Source of the DNA: Dillenia suffruticosa
Lineage: Eukaryota; Streptophyta; Magnoliopsida; Dilleniales; Dilleniaceae
NCBI GenBank assembly: GCA_033439265.1
Contig: JAVTVX010000020.1
Location: 14,216,001-14,280,000 of the forward strand
DNA: 64,000 nt
Direction: 5' to 3'
Part shown: positions 1-12,247 of the stretch, in pieces
Layout of the letters: each line of letters opens with the position of its first letter
Position numbering within the stretch: the stretch's first letter is position 1
Notes under the pieces: generated by a model
What the model was told of the DNA's origin: nothing
Seen by the model: only the letters and a program-made list of their open reading frames with translations
Databases searched by the model: none
Translations under genes and position numbers: made by a program

Positions 1-375
1 GAACCTGACACTGTGAGGGAAGAAACTGACTTGCATCCAATTTGAAGTGCTGTAAAATAAGTCGTTGTGTTATCTCAAGCGATTGTCGGATTTCTTTGAT
101 TTCTTCGTCTTTCTTTGCAAGTTGCGCTTTGATTTCTTCATCTTTCATTGCAAGTTACACTTTGAGGTTATGCACTTCTTTATCTAGTTGCATTTCTTTT
201 CTTGAAGCGATCACGATGGCAAAGATGGGTCTCGTGTGTACATTCTACTCAACAATCTCATCCCAAGTATTCTTCCCCTTTTTATCCCACCGATGCCTCT
301 AACCACAAAGCCATACTATTAACGGATGGCTCAGATGAGCTGTCATGATCAGCACTACTCGAATTAGTCAGCAGA
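1..375 (-). pseudogene. CACTA ORF2 (Ptta/En-Spm transposase-associated protein) C-terminal fragment
   Basis: Read on the minus strand, this stretch gives a conserved block of the form LWLEAS..GGIKRGRILGM, then a charged heptad-like tail with repeats of KDEEIKAQLAKKDEEIKEI. I recognise the arrangement (a G-K-R-G-R-I-L-G motif followed by a coiled coil) from the C termini of plant CACTA second-ORF proteins (Ptta/En/Spm family), which in the family are thought to bind subterminal repeats. Frame breaks and stops are present, so it is not functional. The same block recurs on the plus strand at 18,556-18,760. The element continues past the left edge of the window, so its 3' terminus cannot be seen. 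Confidence 0.6.
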
Positions 376-3300
376 AGTTAATTATATTTTTCTTGCATTA
401 TTATGACGGAAATCAAAATAAAAGTATAATAAAATAGTAAAAATGAACAATTACAAGGTCATGAATTCAACTAATTGATCATGTATGATAGAACAATTAC
501 AAGCTGTCTTATTGCATTATTGCTTAATAAGTCATACGCACTACCATGCATTGCAGGTTAACAACTCCCCTCGGGGGGGACCGGGGGAACAAAAAACAAG
601 GCCTAATTTCCAAAGAAATAAGGATGACAAACAGACCCAGCAAAAGAGTCCCAACATGACAAGCATGACATAACATAAGAAAAATACATTACAAAAAGCA
701 ACCATCCAAGACAAAAATAAAACCAAACGAACAAAAAATAGAGAGATAGTATATGCATTATACACATCAACAAGTATTAAGACTTTTAATTGTAGAAAAA
801 ATTCAAGATTGTATCGGAACTTTTTCTTCTTTTTTCCTTTTAACATTGAAACCTATTCAAGAATGGACTCGATAACCTATACAGTTCAAGTGCAACAACT
901 GCTATTTATAATTGGGAGGATTATGGTAAATGTATATGCAACAGATATAGCTTTATTCACCATGTCATTCTAACTTGCCAACAGATGGCTAACTTGAGGA
1001 AGTGTGGGATTAAGTTACAGGAACATGGGTTACTCAAGACCTGTTTTGGCCAATCTGTCAGTATAACTTTTGCTTCCCTATATAAAATAGTCAATGCTCT
1101 GACTGCAAAAATTTTAACAGTCTACACTCTCTAAATATGCCGGACAATGGTTAATGGTACGCATTTCCACAATATCTATGCATCTTTCTTCCCTGTAAAC
1201 CTCAAAATTTAGCAAGGAGAAAATCGCGAAGATTTCTTAAGTAAAGTCGAACATTGTTATACAAAACAAATAGGTAGTTCCGCATCTTACTTGCAATAAA
1301 GGATTGTAAAAATAAATGATCTCTAATTTCAAGTTTCTTGTAACACATGACCCTAACATCTGGAGAGAGAGTTTTATAAAGTCTTCTCTTTTAAAGTAAA
1401 TCATAGGTTTAATTTTGTTAAGCATGTTTTATAAAATCTTTACTTTTAAAGTAAATCATTGGTTTAATTTTATTGAGACCCCTTGACTGAATAAAAATCG
1501 TTAAGAGACTTTGCCTTCCAAATAAAATTATATAGGTAAATGTGAAAGTTTTGGGGAAAGCTAATTACATGATAAAAGAGAAATTTACGTGAGGAAAAAA
1601 AAAGAAACAAAGAATCAAGACTCGAAACCTTACTACGCAGAATACAAGGGTATAGTTCATTTCCCTGTAATAGAAAAATTGAAGAAGAAAACTCTAGCTC
1701 CATAAAGTTAAGATTCCTTAAGAAATGTAAACTTTAAAGATTGAATTCCCCTCCCAATTATAAAAATCTTTGATAGGAGCGGATTGAAGTACGGATAGCC
1801 TGTAAAGATCATGGAAAGAAATAAACACATTTTACAACAGTATACTGGATATAAACATTAATAGATCAATTCCTAAATCTAACTAATTTAAGATAACATT
1901 CAAGTATCTCATAGTGATTCTATTAGGGATCTTAAAATTATCAAAATAGTGAAATAAAGGTTAAAAATTACATAAATCTCCCTGGGTGAGAGAACTCTTC
2001 TCCTAACACAACCTTAAGATTCATATTCAGAATGACCATTTGATTCTTCATAAAGATGGTAATAATATTTATAAGGACTAGAAAAAGGGCTCAGGTCAAT
2101 CAAATGCAATTTTTTACCAACTATCAAATGAAACATAATACAAAAAATGTTTAAGAGAAATAGTTATTAAAATTTTCCACATTATATCACTTCATCCTCA
2201 ACAAATAAAAAGTAGTCCCTTAATAGCACCAAAAGGGCCCTGAAACATTTGCAATTAAAACATAAATAAAAGACAAAGAAGGCCAAAAACACAACCAGAG
2301 GCAGACCGAACAAGAAAGCCAAGCATGTAAACTAGGCCATGATGTCTCCTATTGGCTCCAAAACATGTATATGAATACACGACAAGAACACAACAAAATA
2401 TAATATGGGTACAATTGAAGATAATGATATTAGCATATTTCTAATGATTTTTTTTTTTTATTTTCTTAATGTACTTTTACTTATAATTAAATCTTCGCAA
2501 ATAAGCAATTTAAATTTGTGAAGGTGAATGCGGCTAGGATATGAAAAGTAGGAATGAAACTATGGCTTCTTCATACAGATAATGTAAAATCAATTGGTAA
2601 AAAAAATGTATAGATTAATGAATAATAATTGCCACATAAAAAAATGAAACAAAGTGTTTACTTTGAAAATTATTTTACCATCCAACAAATATAAAGTGAT
2701 TCAAATGATTGAAAATGATTAAAAAATGGTGGAGCATCCCATAAGTATCATATCCAATACAAATACAACTTCCAATTTAGAATATCCAAATTTCCTAGCC
2801 AACTGGGCAGCTAAAACTGGACCATGCAATCAAGCTAGAATTATATAGAAAATTGGGCACACAAATAAGCTACGCAAAACAAGATAAAATTGGACCAACA
2901 AAGAAGATTTACAAAAACCATGTGGGTGTGTCATGCTTAAAAGAAGATCGAGGGTCCTTCTATAAAGGATGGTGAAAGATCTTTGGACAAAAGACATGGA
3001 CTCAGCAATACAGGATGGAGAATTTGGTGACAGAAGAACATCACACAAATACTTACAACTTTTACTGGAAATTGGAAAAATTCTTGAGCACCATCTTTGC
3101 TCATTATCACCACCACCCTATGAAGACTCGCTTTTGCTGGAAACTGGAAATTGGATCCTTTTTCTCGTTCGAGAATCTCCTCCCTTCTTCCACTCCATCC
3201 ATATTGGTCATGGGTTGAGAACAGGGATTGAACTCTATGGGATCTAATCCATATTGGTCATTGATCATTAAATAGTTTACCATGTTTTTCCTGTGGGTTT

Positions 3301-3689
3301 CTCCAGCATTTCGCATTGCTTTCTAACATTATTCACATATTTAGACCACTTGTACCTTCATTCATTAGTTATGATCTCCCTGTCTTGGTTTCCTCTCACT
3401 CCTAGTCCAGGCTAATTGTCAAAACTTAGAAGCTTGGGCTGCCTAATGAGTGTGGCTATATCTAAGGCTACATACTTCCTCATATTTCTAGCACATTCAC
3501 AAGCATGCTTGGGGGAGGGAAGACCCATTTAGATTATATCATATTGTATTAAAAAATGGAGGAAAAAACAGATACATGTAGAGTATATTTACCAGAAAGA
3601 TAACGTGCAAGAGAAGGAGAAATCTAGGCCAGCATAGTTAGTGTAAGCACATCAAGTCATGGAATTGCAATTTTAATTGTCAAAGTTGG
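376..3689. other. Non-coding stretch inside the CACTA region
   Basis: About 3.3 kb of AT-rich DNA separates two pieces of the CACTA ORF2. The short ORFs here have no recognisable domain. It could be a long intron or an unrecognised insertion; I found no clear terminal repeats that would define an insertion. A 55-bp tandem duplication lies at 1,371-1,480. Confidence 0.5.
1371..1480. repeat. Two-copy 55-bp tandem duplication
   Basis: Two adjacent, imperfect copies start at 1,371 and 1,426. Both contain TTTTATAAA, a CTTTTAAAGTAAATCAT core and GGTTTAATTTT. No function is apparent. Confidence 0.65.
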
Positions 3690-4770
3690 TCAATTACATA
3701 CCGATATACTTTTGCACTCTCCCCACTCCAAGTGTTGTCCTTCTTTTGAAATGTTTGCTCAAAAGTGTCGATGTTTGGTAGCTCAGAATAAAAAAATTTT
3801 AAAAAATCATTCATAGTTACAAATAATGAAATAGTAAAAAAAGAATTAAATGAATTAAATAATCAAATATAAGTGTTTGAAATAGTTACCAACCTTTTTC
3901 TATGTTCATCGACATTGATTGACTCCCTAGCGTAAGTGGCAAATGCTTGCCCGGAATTACAATATCTGTTCCTTTTATTCTACTCACTTCTTTTTTTGTT
4001 GTCGTCGGACTCCCAAATTGCCAACATTCTTACCCAATTTTCCTCCGTGATGCAATTCGGTTTCGTCCGATTTGTTTTGGCTTTGTTGATCACATTTCGA
4101 ATGTGATTACCAGCTTTCTTTTTGAAATTTCTTTTTATATTAGTTTCTTCTGATTCATCCAAACTAAATCTCTACTGCAATAAACAAAAATACAATTATC
4201 TTTATTAAGACGTGAACTTTAATTGATGTATCAATTGAAAGATAAAATTTACCTTAAATTCTCTCCATCATAAGTCCTTTGTTTCATTCTCCGTGCTTGT
4301 GTAATTCATCGATATCCCTCCCTAGTGGTTATTAACAATTTTATTTATAACACGCACCACATATACTGGATCTGAGAATCTAGATATGAACAATTTACAA
4401 ATAAACAATGGTAAATAAATAAGATAATTTAAAAAACCATATATATAAATAAAATAATCAAATTAAGTGAAATTTTAAAATTAAATACTTACGAATCTCC
4501 ACAAGCGGATATGATATTTCACCTATCCTCTATACTTATATTCCCCATATCATTTGATTGTTGCACTGAAGGTGCAAATGAAGAAGATGGGGCTGAAGCA
4601 GTAGGACAATGGAAAGGGGACTACGAAGGGGAAGGAGAAGGGGAAGTGTTTGATCTTCCTTGTGAAGTTCGAACGTGTCCTCCACATTTATCCTGACAAG
4701 CATAAATGTTAGACAAATGACGAAAACAACAATTATATGTTTTAACAATACATAAGAAATGACATGAAGA
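3690..4770 (-). pseudogene. CACTA ORF2 (Ptta/En-Spm) N-terminal and central exons, decayed
   Basis: On the minus strand, exon-like segments with plausible splice sites (GTAAGT at the 5' ends of introns, CAG at the 3' ends) encode a Ser/Pro-rich start, then a segment with RNFKKKAGNHIRNVINKAK, NWVRMLAIWESDD and NKRNR, followed by a piece with FEQTFQKKDNTWSGESAKV. The order basic helix, W-x-x-x-L-x-x-W and N-K-x-N-R fits the Transposase_24 (Ptta/En-Spm) family. It lies just downstream of Tnp2 on the same strand, which is the usual CACTA gene order. Several in-frame stops, including one after the KKRSE segment, make it a pseudogene. Exon limits are approximate. Confidence 0.6.
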
Positions 4771-5065
4771 ACTTACCATATTCAATCTTTTGTAGCCGAC
4801 AAAATATCACCAAGAATCCAACTACCTAACCCGAATTATCTACAAAAAGAAAGCAAAGTATTAGGTTTGGGATGCCAACATGGTTTAAAGTTAGAGAAAT
4901 ACAAATTTAGTGAATGGCAAAAGCATAAGCATGTGTATAGATAAATAAAGAAATGATGTATAATAAAAACAATTGTATCATAAGGAAGCAAAAAGAAATC
5001 GGATAAATGTTTAATAAACACAAATGTATTACATTGAGCATATCTATGTGTGTACAAAACTAAAC

Positions 5066-8000
5066 TTACTCAGTATCAAAATCAAAATCTTCATTGTCAT
5101 CTCCACTTTCACATTCATCTCCATCTCCATCTCCATCTCCATCCTCATCTTCATCCTCATTATTTGTATGAAAATCTGATTCTTTATCGTCATCCTTACA
5201 AATTTCATTTGGATCCACATCTATAATTGCTCCACATGGATCTTGTAAAGTTGGAATGTCATATTCCTCCGTTTGAATCGTGTTAGTAACTTCTTTTTAT
5301 TGATATGCTATATCAACCCAATTCTCTTTGATTTTTTTCCGTGCTTTTGTTTTGCATACTATCCATCAATCAGTTTTGTCACGTTTCAAACTAGGATATG
5401 ATGCATAATATACTTGAATTTCTTGTTGTGCCAATACAAATGGTTTATATTTCCTATACTTCTTCTTATGATTTATTTCAACCAAATTATACTTTGGATG
5501 CACCTTTATCTCTTTGATGGGGTCAAACCAATTACACTTAAATAATACCACTCGCAATTCTGTTCCAAGATACTCTATCTCTATGATTTCATCCAATAAA
5601 TTATAAAAATCATCTTTTGCACTTCCATCATTGGATGACCGAACACATACCCCACTATTCATTGTGGCTTTTCCAATTCCATATTGTTGGGTGTGAAAAT
5701 TAAACCCATTTATAAAATATATTGGCCAAGTTTGTATAAATGAATTTGCACCCCATGATAGATGATACAACAATCCTTGTTCAACTTGATCATCATCGGC
5801 ATGAATCTAAAGGAAAGTGACCAAACTATTATTGTTAAGTAATGATTATAAAAACAAAATATGATAGGAACTTCGTAGATAGGTAACTTACATATTTTTT
5901 GAACCATACTGCAAATTTCTTATCGCACAGACGATCAAACTCCTTGTTGCAATTCCGAAAATAAGTTTTGAAAAATCCTATCATAAAATTCCACTTATAT
6001 ATTACATAAATTTTTTACCCAAACAAAATACATATGTTTGCAACTGTATACTTACTCGAAATATGGTTCCATTTCTGGACAGTTCAATAAAATATATGTA
6101 TGAGCTGCTCCCAATTCTTGACCAATTAAATATTTTCTCTTGGATGTCCTATTAGGTCAACCAAGATAGTTGAAAATAGAAAATGATGAAAAATTGGGAT
6201 CGATAAGACTCTCATCATTTCTTCCTGCTCTTTACCTCTTGTACTGTACGTGAGGCTCAAAATAATACGATACAAATATTGTCACTTCCTCCACAATATA
6301 TGCATTAACAATAGAGATTTCGACCCATACCTTATTTTTCACTTTTTCCTTCAAATGATATAAAAATCTAATTGTAATAAAAAAAAGAAGATTATTAAAT
6401 GAAATCTATAAAGAAGTATAATTTTGAAACAAATGAGATAAATATTTCACCTCTCAAATGGATACATCCATCGAAGTTGGACGAGACCTGCAACTTTGGC
6501 CTCATAAGGCAAGTGAACTAAGAGATGTTCCATTGAATCAAAAAATGATGGAGGAAATATCATTTCTAAGTTGCAAAGAATAATTGGAATATCTCTCTCT
6601 AGTTTCTCCATGTGTGATACGTTCAACACTATTAAGCAAATGTCATGAAAAAAATACTCAACTCTGTAATGGCACCCCATACAAAATTTGGTAAAAATTT
6701 TTTAAACGCAATTGGAATTAGTTTTTCCATAAATATTTGACAATCATGACTCTTCAAATCTGTCAACTTGTATTCCTTCATATCGACACATCTCCCAAGG
6801 TTTGAAGCATATCCATCAGGAAACCGCATCAATTTTAGCCACTCACAAACAATCCGTCTCTGATTCTTATTCAATGTATAAACTGCCTTTGGTTTTGGTC
6901 CCTTACTAGTTGCATCCACATTTAGTATAGACCGATTACAAACAAGTCTAATATCTTTTCTTGCATTTAAGTTATCTTTTGTTTTTTCAAGAATATCCAT
7001 GACAGTATTTATGATATTGTCAAAAACATTCTTTTCAACATGTATCACATCGAGATTATGATGAAGAAGATGGATTTTCCAATATGGTAAATCCCAAAAT
7101 ATACTCTGTTTCGTTCATTTATGCATATTCCATATCCAACAGTCATACCATAAGAGTCTTCAATAGCAGATGGAAAGTTATGCACTCATTCCCAAGTTTG
7201 ATCATCGGTCAATCTCAAGGGTGAATGTGCTTTTTCAACCCTATTTTTTATGAGCTCAACTTTATTTCTTCTGAATGAATGATTTAGTGGCAAAAATTGT
7301 CTATAACTATCAAAATAGCTCGCCTTCTTACCATATTTTAATCTGAATGATTTTGATTTCTCCATACATATCGGACATCCTAAGATCCCAGCTATACTCC
7401 ATCAAGATAACATGCCATAATCTAGAAAATCTTTTATCGTCCAAAGAAAAGCAGTCTTCATTAGAAAGCACTTATCAGAATGGATATCATATGTACGAAC
7501 ACCTTCATCCCATACTTGTTTTAACTTTACAATCAGTAGCTACATATAAATATCTATTAACTTTTTTGGATTTTGTGGGCCAGGCACGATCAACGTTAGA
7601 AACATATACGGTGTTTCATACACATACCAGGGGGAAGATTGTATGGAGTTAAGATAACTGGCCAACATGCATAAGTTTTTCCCGATTTGCCAAATAGAGC
7701 AAAACCATCAGTACAAAGACCCAATTTAATGTTTCGAGACTCTTTTGCAAACTCAGGATATATTTTATCAAAATGTTTCCATGCATCTGCATCTGAAGGA
7801 TGACGCATTAGACCCTCTTTTATTTGATTGTTTGCATGCCACGTCATGTGTTCAATAGTGGCTTTAGATAGATAAAGCCTTTGCAATCGCAGGGTTAAGG
7901 GCAAATATAACATTTGCTTGTATGGTTTCTGCTTGTTACGACCCGTCCTCCTACTACTCCTGTACTTACATTGGTTACAAAATTTATAAAATTCTGCATT

Positions 8001-8644
8001 TTCATCATCCCTCCAGTATGGCATACAACCCTGACTACATACATCAATCCTTACCACAGGGAGACCCAAGTCTTTCACTAACTTTTTCATATCGTAAAGA
8101 TTACTTGGCATGATATGATCACGAGACAATATTTCTCAAATTACTTAAACAAAATCATTGAAGTATTCCTCAGGCACATTATATTCTGCCTTGATATTTA
8201 ACAGTCTTGCCGTCACTAATAACTTAGTGTGACTATCACAACCTCCCCACAAAGGTTCATCTACAGCTTTCAATACTTCCCTAAACTGATCAGACAAAAA
8301 AATCTCATTATTTGCATTCACATCAACACCTATTACTTCTACTTCCTGCAATGGTTCTGCATAACTAGTATACACTTGTTTAAATATTAGAATAAAACTA
8401 GTACTTGCATGGTTCGATTGTAAAACAAAATTATCACCAATTGCATCAATTACCATTCTCTGATATGGGTTTAAATGGTCATAATTATATTCTCATCTAT
8501 TAGAAATTTGTCCACTTCTTCCATATTCTTCCTCAGATGTAAACGGTTCACCATGATAAATCCAATTATAGTAATTCGGAGTAAAACTAAATTTACAAAG
8601 ATATTCTCTAACTTTATCATACACATGAAACTTATCATTACTAA
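5066..8644 (-). pseudogene. CACTA Tnp2 transposase, main body (catalytic region through C terminus)
   Basis: This is the transposase gene of a plant CACTA (En/Spm-like) DNA transposon. Read from 8,644 downwards, it shows the end of the transposase-associated domain (YNWIYHGE), then the Tnp2/Transposase_21 core at about 8,130-7,600 (RLGLC-type segment NIKLGLCTDGFALFG, then CWPVILTPYNLPPGMCMK). It continues through DIHSDKCFLMKTAFLWTI and CPICMEKSKSFRLKYGKKAS to a DUF4218-like domain at about 7,050-6,450 and a DUF4216-like domain at about 5,770-5,400 (GIGKATMNSGVCVRS, LFKCNWFDP). It ends in an acidic tail of Asp/Glu/Gly repeats at a TAA at 5,066-5,068. Multiple stops and frameshifts break it. 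The N terminus is at 11,526-11,690, beyond an inserted solo LTR. Confidence 0.85.
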
Positions 8645-8695
8645 TGTAACACCAAGCTTAAAAAAAAAAAAAAAAAAAAAAAAACAATATTTGGA

Positions 8696-8726
8696 GACGC
8701 AGCGTTTTGGGACAAAACGCTGCGTC
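8696..8726. other. Perfect 14-bp hairpin near the LTR start
   Basis: GACGCAGCGTTTTG, a 3-nt loop (GGA), then the exact reverse complement CAAAACGCTGCGTC. The same hairpin is in the right LTR of element A at 29,205-29,235 with a different loop. In the left LTR of A (23,081-23,110) it has lost one base. A second palindrome, CCCCAATTGGGG, follows at once. Confidence 0.9.
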
Positions 8727-8746
8727 CCCAATTGGGGATTAGGGTC

Positions 8747-8747
<1 letters not shown>

Positions 8748-8790
<43 letters not shown>
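8748..8790 (+). repeat. (CT)n microsatellite in the solo LTR
   Basis: A run of TC dinucleotides following GGGTCCC. The reverse complement (GA)n sits at the same place in both LTRs of element A. A (TTC)n tract follows at about 8,878-8,906. Confidence 0.9.
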
Positions 8791-10225
8791 CCCGACGTTC
8801 CCTCTCCTGCGGCCGTTCGTCTTCTCCCGCGGCCGTTCGGCTTCCTCCGCCACAGCCACCACCGCCGCCGCCGGCAGCTTCTTCTTCTTCTTCTTCTTCT
8901 TCTTCTCCTTCTCCTTCTTCCCTCGCGGTTTCCCTCTCTACCTCACTCTGTCTTCTCTCCCTCTCGCGATCTTCCACGATCGCTCTCTCTCCGCCTCGCC
9001 GCACACTGCCGCGAGCCGCGATCGAGCCACCGAGTGCGCAGCAGCACAGCGCATAGGCGTGCATCAGTGCACGGGCGTGCACCAGCGCGCATCAGCGCAC
9101 TAGAGCGCGAGCCCAGGCCGCTAGCGAGAGCCCAGGCCGCGAGCGCGCAGCCCAGCGCACGAGTGTGCACAGGCGCGCGGCCTAGCGTGCAGCAGCGCAG
9201 GGGCGCGCAGCAGCGCGCGAGCGCGCACGAGCCAGCGCAGCACACGGGCGAGCACCAGCCCGCGAGCCACTGTCGGCCCGCAGGCCCGCCAGCCTGCAGG
9301 CCCATTAGCCGCAGGCCCATCAGCAACAAGCCCACGGGCCCACCAAGCCCGACAGCCCGTCCAAGCCCGTAGGCCCAGTACGGCCCGCGGCCCAGTTCAG
9401 CCCATCGGCCTGCCAGCCCGCCGGCCCGCTACCCCGTAGCACGCAGACCAGCGAGCCCGCTAGCTGTAGCCCACGAGCCCAGTTCGGCCCGTGGCCCACG
9501 AGCCCGCGACGGCCCGTGACGGCCCACGAGCCCGTGACAGCCCACGAATCTCCACGCAGGTAAATGACTTAGTGTTTTGCTTCGGATCTGTGTTTCGATC
9601 TAACAAATAAACCTTGTTTTGATAGGAAACCCTACAGACTTTGGAGTGACCGAAGCGACTTTCGGACGAGACTCGGCGCTTCGAGAAAACCCTAGGTGAG
9701 GAGATTTCGACTCTAATTGATAAATTGGACGAATCTAGGATTGAATTTAAGATGAAAGGTTTTGTATATGTTTAGAGTGTAAGTGGAATGCATATAGAAT
9801 ACAAATTATGAAATGATTATCTATGAATTGAAGGTTAAGTATAGAATGTTACAGAAATTTGATGATCTGATTTAGGTTGATCTTTTGGAGACTCGAGCGG
9901 TCAGATCCGATTTAGCTTGTCAGTAGGGAGTGACTTCCCTCCCGTAGAACTGTGAGTGGGACTTTGACATTCGCTATTGATTGAAAACCATGTTTCAAAA
10001 ATATCTTTTAAATGACATGTTTCTGCAAAATGTATGATTGTTATGACTTTCCAATATTTGATGAAATGTTTTGTGACCTTGGGAGTGTCTTAACTGCTGA
10101 ACTTATTGATATGCATCCATGAGTTTTGATAAACGTATATTGTGCCACATTTTCGACATATTGATATGTTTTAAATGCTTTCACTGCATTGGCACATGGT
10201 TTTAAATGGATTTACTTACACATTT

Positions 10226-10410
10226 GGGCTGTATGCCCGGCCGACTTTATGATATTATGTTTTGGGCTGTATGCCCGGCCGACTTTATGATATTATGTTT
10301 TGGGCTATATGCCCGGCCGACGTTATGATATTATGCATGGGGCTATATGCCCGGCCGACTGGTGATGGGATGCATGGGGCTACGTGCCCGGCCGATTTGA
10401 TATTGTGATC
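10226..10410 (+). repeat. 38-bp minisatellite of the LTR (five copies)
   Basis: Five units start at about 10,226, 10,264, 10,302, 10,340 and 10,377, each with GGGCT(G/A)TATGCCCGGCCGA followed by an AT-rich spacer. The period is 38 bp with a last unit of 37. The units become more divergent to the right. Five copies also sit in each LTR of element A (about 21,125-21,300 and 27,235-27,410). Confidence 0.9.
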
Positions 10411-11525
10411 CGTAGCTACGAAGGACATCTAGTAGAGGCACCCCTTGTGTCTGGATACGCTTCGGCTGGAGGTATCCGCCAGATTGTCGTGTGTATGGGT
10501 GTCCCAGGTTGACCCTCATCGGAGAGGACGTTGAGTACGGCTCCGTCTAGCACCAGGCGGGGGCACCATACACGGCCGACTAGTTATATGTACACTATAT
10601 ACTTTTTACAGGCTAGTTGGGGTAGTCTGTGGTCAACATTGGGGCAGAGAACCATTCTTTAATACTTGCATTTGGAAAAACCCCCAATGCGCCGTCCTTG
10701 GTCGAGGTAGACCATTGCCGGGAATATTTCATTGGCCGGTTCTTCATGACATTGATGTAAAATTTTGGGATGCATATCTTGCTTTCTGATGTGTGCGTAT
10801 TATATATGATTTTGAAATAACATGATCGGTTTGCACACTGTGGATATTTTCCTATCTTATACTTTGACACTCCAAATTCACCTCGATATTGATAGCATGA
10901 TGTCAATCCCCTCACTTACTGAGTATCCTCCCATAGATACTCATCCCTTACTTTCTTTCCCACAGGATTAGTGTTGGATCGAGGAGATACCACTGGACTT
11001 GGGTATGGATGTTTTCCATCTCTTCCGCTACGATGATTGGTGATATTATTATATATTAGAGATTTTAGATTGACCAATGTATTTATATAAATTTTCTGGG
11101 ATGACTGTATAATTGATGGATATTTATTTTTGAAACTTTCGTGTTGATTATTTCATTGCATTGAGGCATTTGTAAATATTTAAAAATAACTTGGGAATTT
11201 ATTTTATATATGCGTAGAATTTTAGTCCGCTCGGTGTGGCGGCTGCTCATGCTCTAGTTGGACATGACAGTAGAGGTCTGTTGCTAGGACTGCTATGAAC
11301 TTTATAGCCTTGCGTTGTTCTGGATGTTGGCTGGGATATCTGTTGATTTTGGAGAGGCCGGGATGGCCAATTATTTATTTTTACAGGATGAATGTCATAT
11401 ACAGGTGAAATTGTACATGGGAAACCTCCGATTTATGGGGAGGTTCTGCCCGATTTTCTGTAAAAATACAGCCGGCATCCAGGGACAACGGGCGGCTGTT
11501 CACTATCCCGGTTCGGGGCGTGACA

Positions 11526-11690
11526 ACTATACTTCCTACAAGGATACCTTAACTTATTTCCATCTATGAACTCAACTTTACTACTAGCAAAATCCAAAAA
11601 TTGTTCAAACCTAATATGAAACTCATCGGTCAATTCTCAACGGTTAGGTAAATTCTTATTATACATCCACACTCTATCGCTTTGCATCAT
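11526..11690 (-). pseudogene. CACTA Tnp2 transposase N terminus (transposase-associated domain)
   Basis: From an ATG at 11,690 on the minus strand, the translation has DRVWMYNKNLPNR, one in-frame TGA, then ELTDEFHIRFEQFLDFAS and RYPCRKYS. This is the start of the transposase-associated domain that opens plant Tnp2 proteins (W-M-Y, the L-T-x-E-F pattern and the P-C-x-K cysteine). The coding sequence is cut at 11,526 by the solo LTR and resumes at 8,644 with the matching end of the domain. The preceding codon is also ATG, so the start could be either. Confidence 0.8.
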
Positions 11691-12140
11691 CTCTCTCTAC
11701 AAATTAAAAAAAATAAAAGTTTTAAGAAGAGGCAAAAGACTTAAATGTAATAAAATTCTTTTCAAATGTATAACAAATGATGATGACGTGATATGATTAA
11801 ATGAATAATAATAATCATATAATCAAATAAATTAAATTTGACATTTCTCTATTACTTGTAGGTCTCATTTTTTATGTCCCCTCTTTCATACAACATATTA
11901 TAATAATAGATATGAAATTAAATTTAAATTCAATTGCCACATTATTCAGATATTAATCAAAAGAAATGCTTCCAATGCCAAACATTTTATCTATAATCTT
12001 CTATTTGCACAATGATTGTAATTCATTTAAAGGATCAATTCAAAGATGCAACATGACTATCAGTGAGATCATCAGAGGACTCATACACTGCGATGTTAAA
12101 CAGAACAACGGTATGACAGAAGAACTATCAGTGAGCTCAC

Positions 12141-12247
12141 CTGTTTTACATAGGGTCGTGATCTGCAGCTTTCTTGAGGCAATATATGACTCGGCCAATG
12201 ATGTCTATTATGGAAACAGGGCCAAACAATCGACTATCATTTGCTTC
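12141..12247 (-). pseudogene. Exon fragment resembling the plant peptidase S24/S26 family (At1g06200/At2g31140-like)
   Basis: A 107-bp exon-like segment on the minus strand, bounded by a good acceptor (GACTTCTAG just upstream) and a good donor (CAG|GTGAGC). It encodes EANDSRLFGPVSIIDIIGR followed by VIYCLKKAADHDPM, then a stop. The pattern D-S-R-x-F-G-P-x-S...D-I-x-G-R...Y-C-L-x-x-A-x-D-H matches, from memory, the C-terminal part of plant signal-peptidase-like S24/S26 proteins. No catalytic Ser or Lys region is found nearby, so only one exon can be recognised. It sits just upstream of the CACTA transposase, and capture by the transposon is possible. Confidence 0.55.

Larger units (their letters stand above)
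8645..11525 (+). mobile_element. Solo LTR of the Ty3/gypsy element A family, inserted in Tnp2
   Basis: It begins TGTAACACCAAGCTT and ends GGGGCGTGACA. The same ends, in reverse complement, bound both LTRs of element A (20,003-23,149 and 26,113-29,273). The flanks are ACTAA on the left and ACTAT on the right, a 5-bp target duplication with one mismatch. Tnp2 coding sequence resumes on both sides. No internal region is present, so this is a solo LTR left by LTR-LTR recombination. At 2,881 bp it is slightly shorter than the LTRs of A. It contains an A-tract, a hairpin (8,696-8,726), a CT microsatellite, a GC-rich island (about 8,800-9,550) and 38-bp repeats (10,226-10,410). Confidence 0.9.

Noticed and set aside
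541..846. 101-codon minus-strand hydrophobic ORF
   Set aside because: Phe/Leu/Val-rich from AT-rich DNA, with no recognisable domain or homologous motif.
8471..9372. ORFs of 110-200 codons across the solo LTR
   Set aside because: Low-complexity translation of (CT)n, (TTC)n and GC-rich DNA, running across the insertion boundary.
10226..10410. Regularly spaced repeats that might suggest a CRISPR array
   Set aside because: The units are contiguous degenerate 38-bp minisatellite repeats without unique spacers, in plant LTR DNA.
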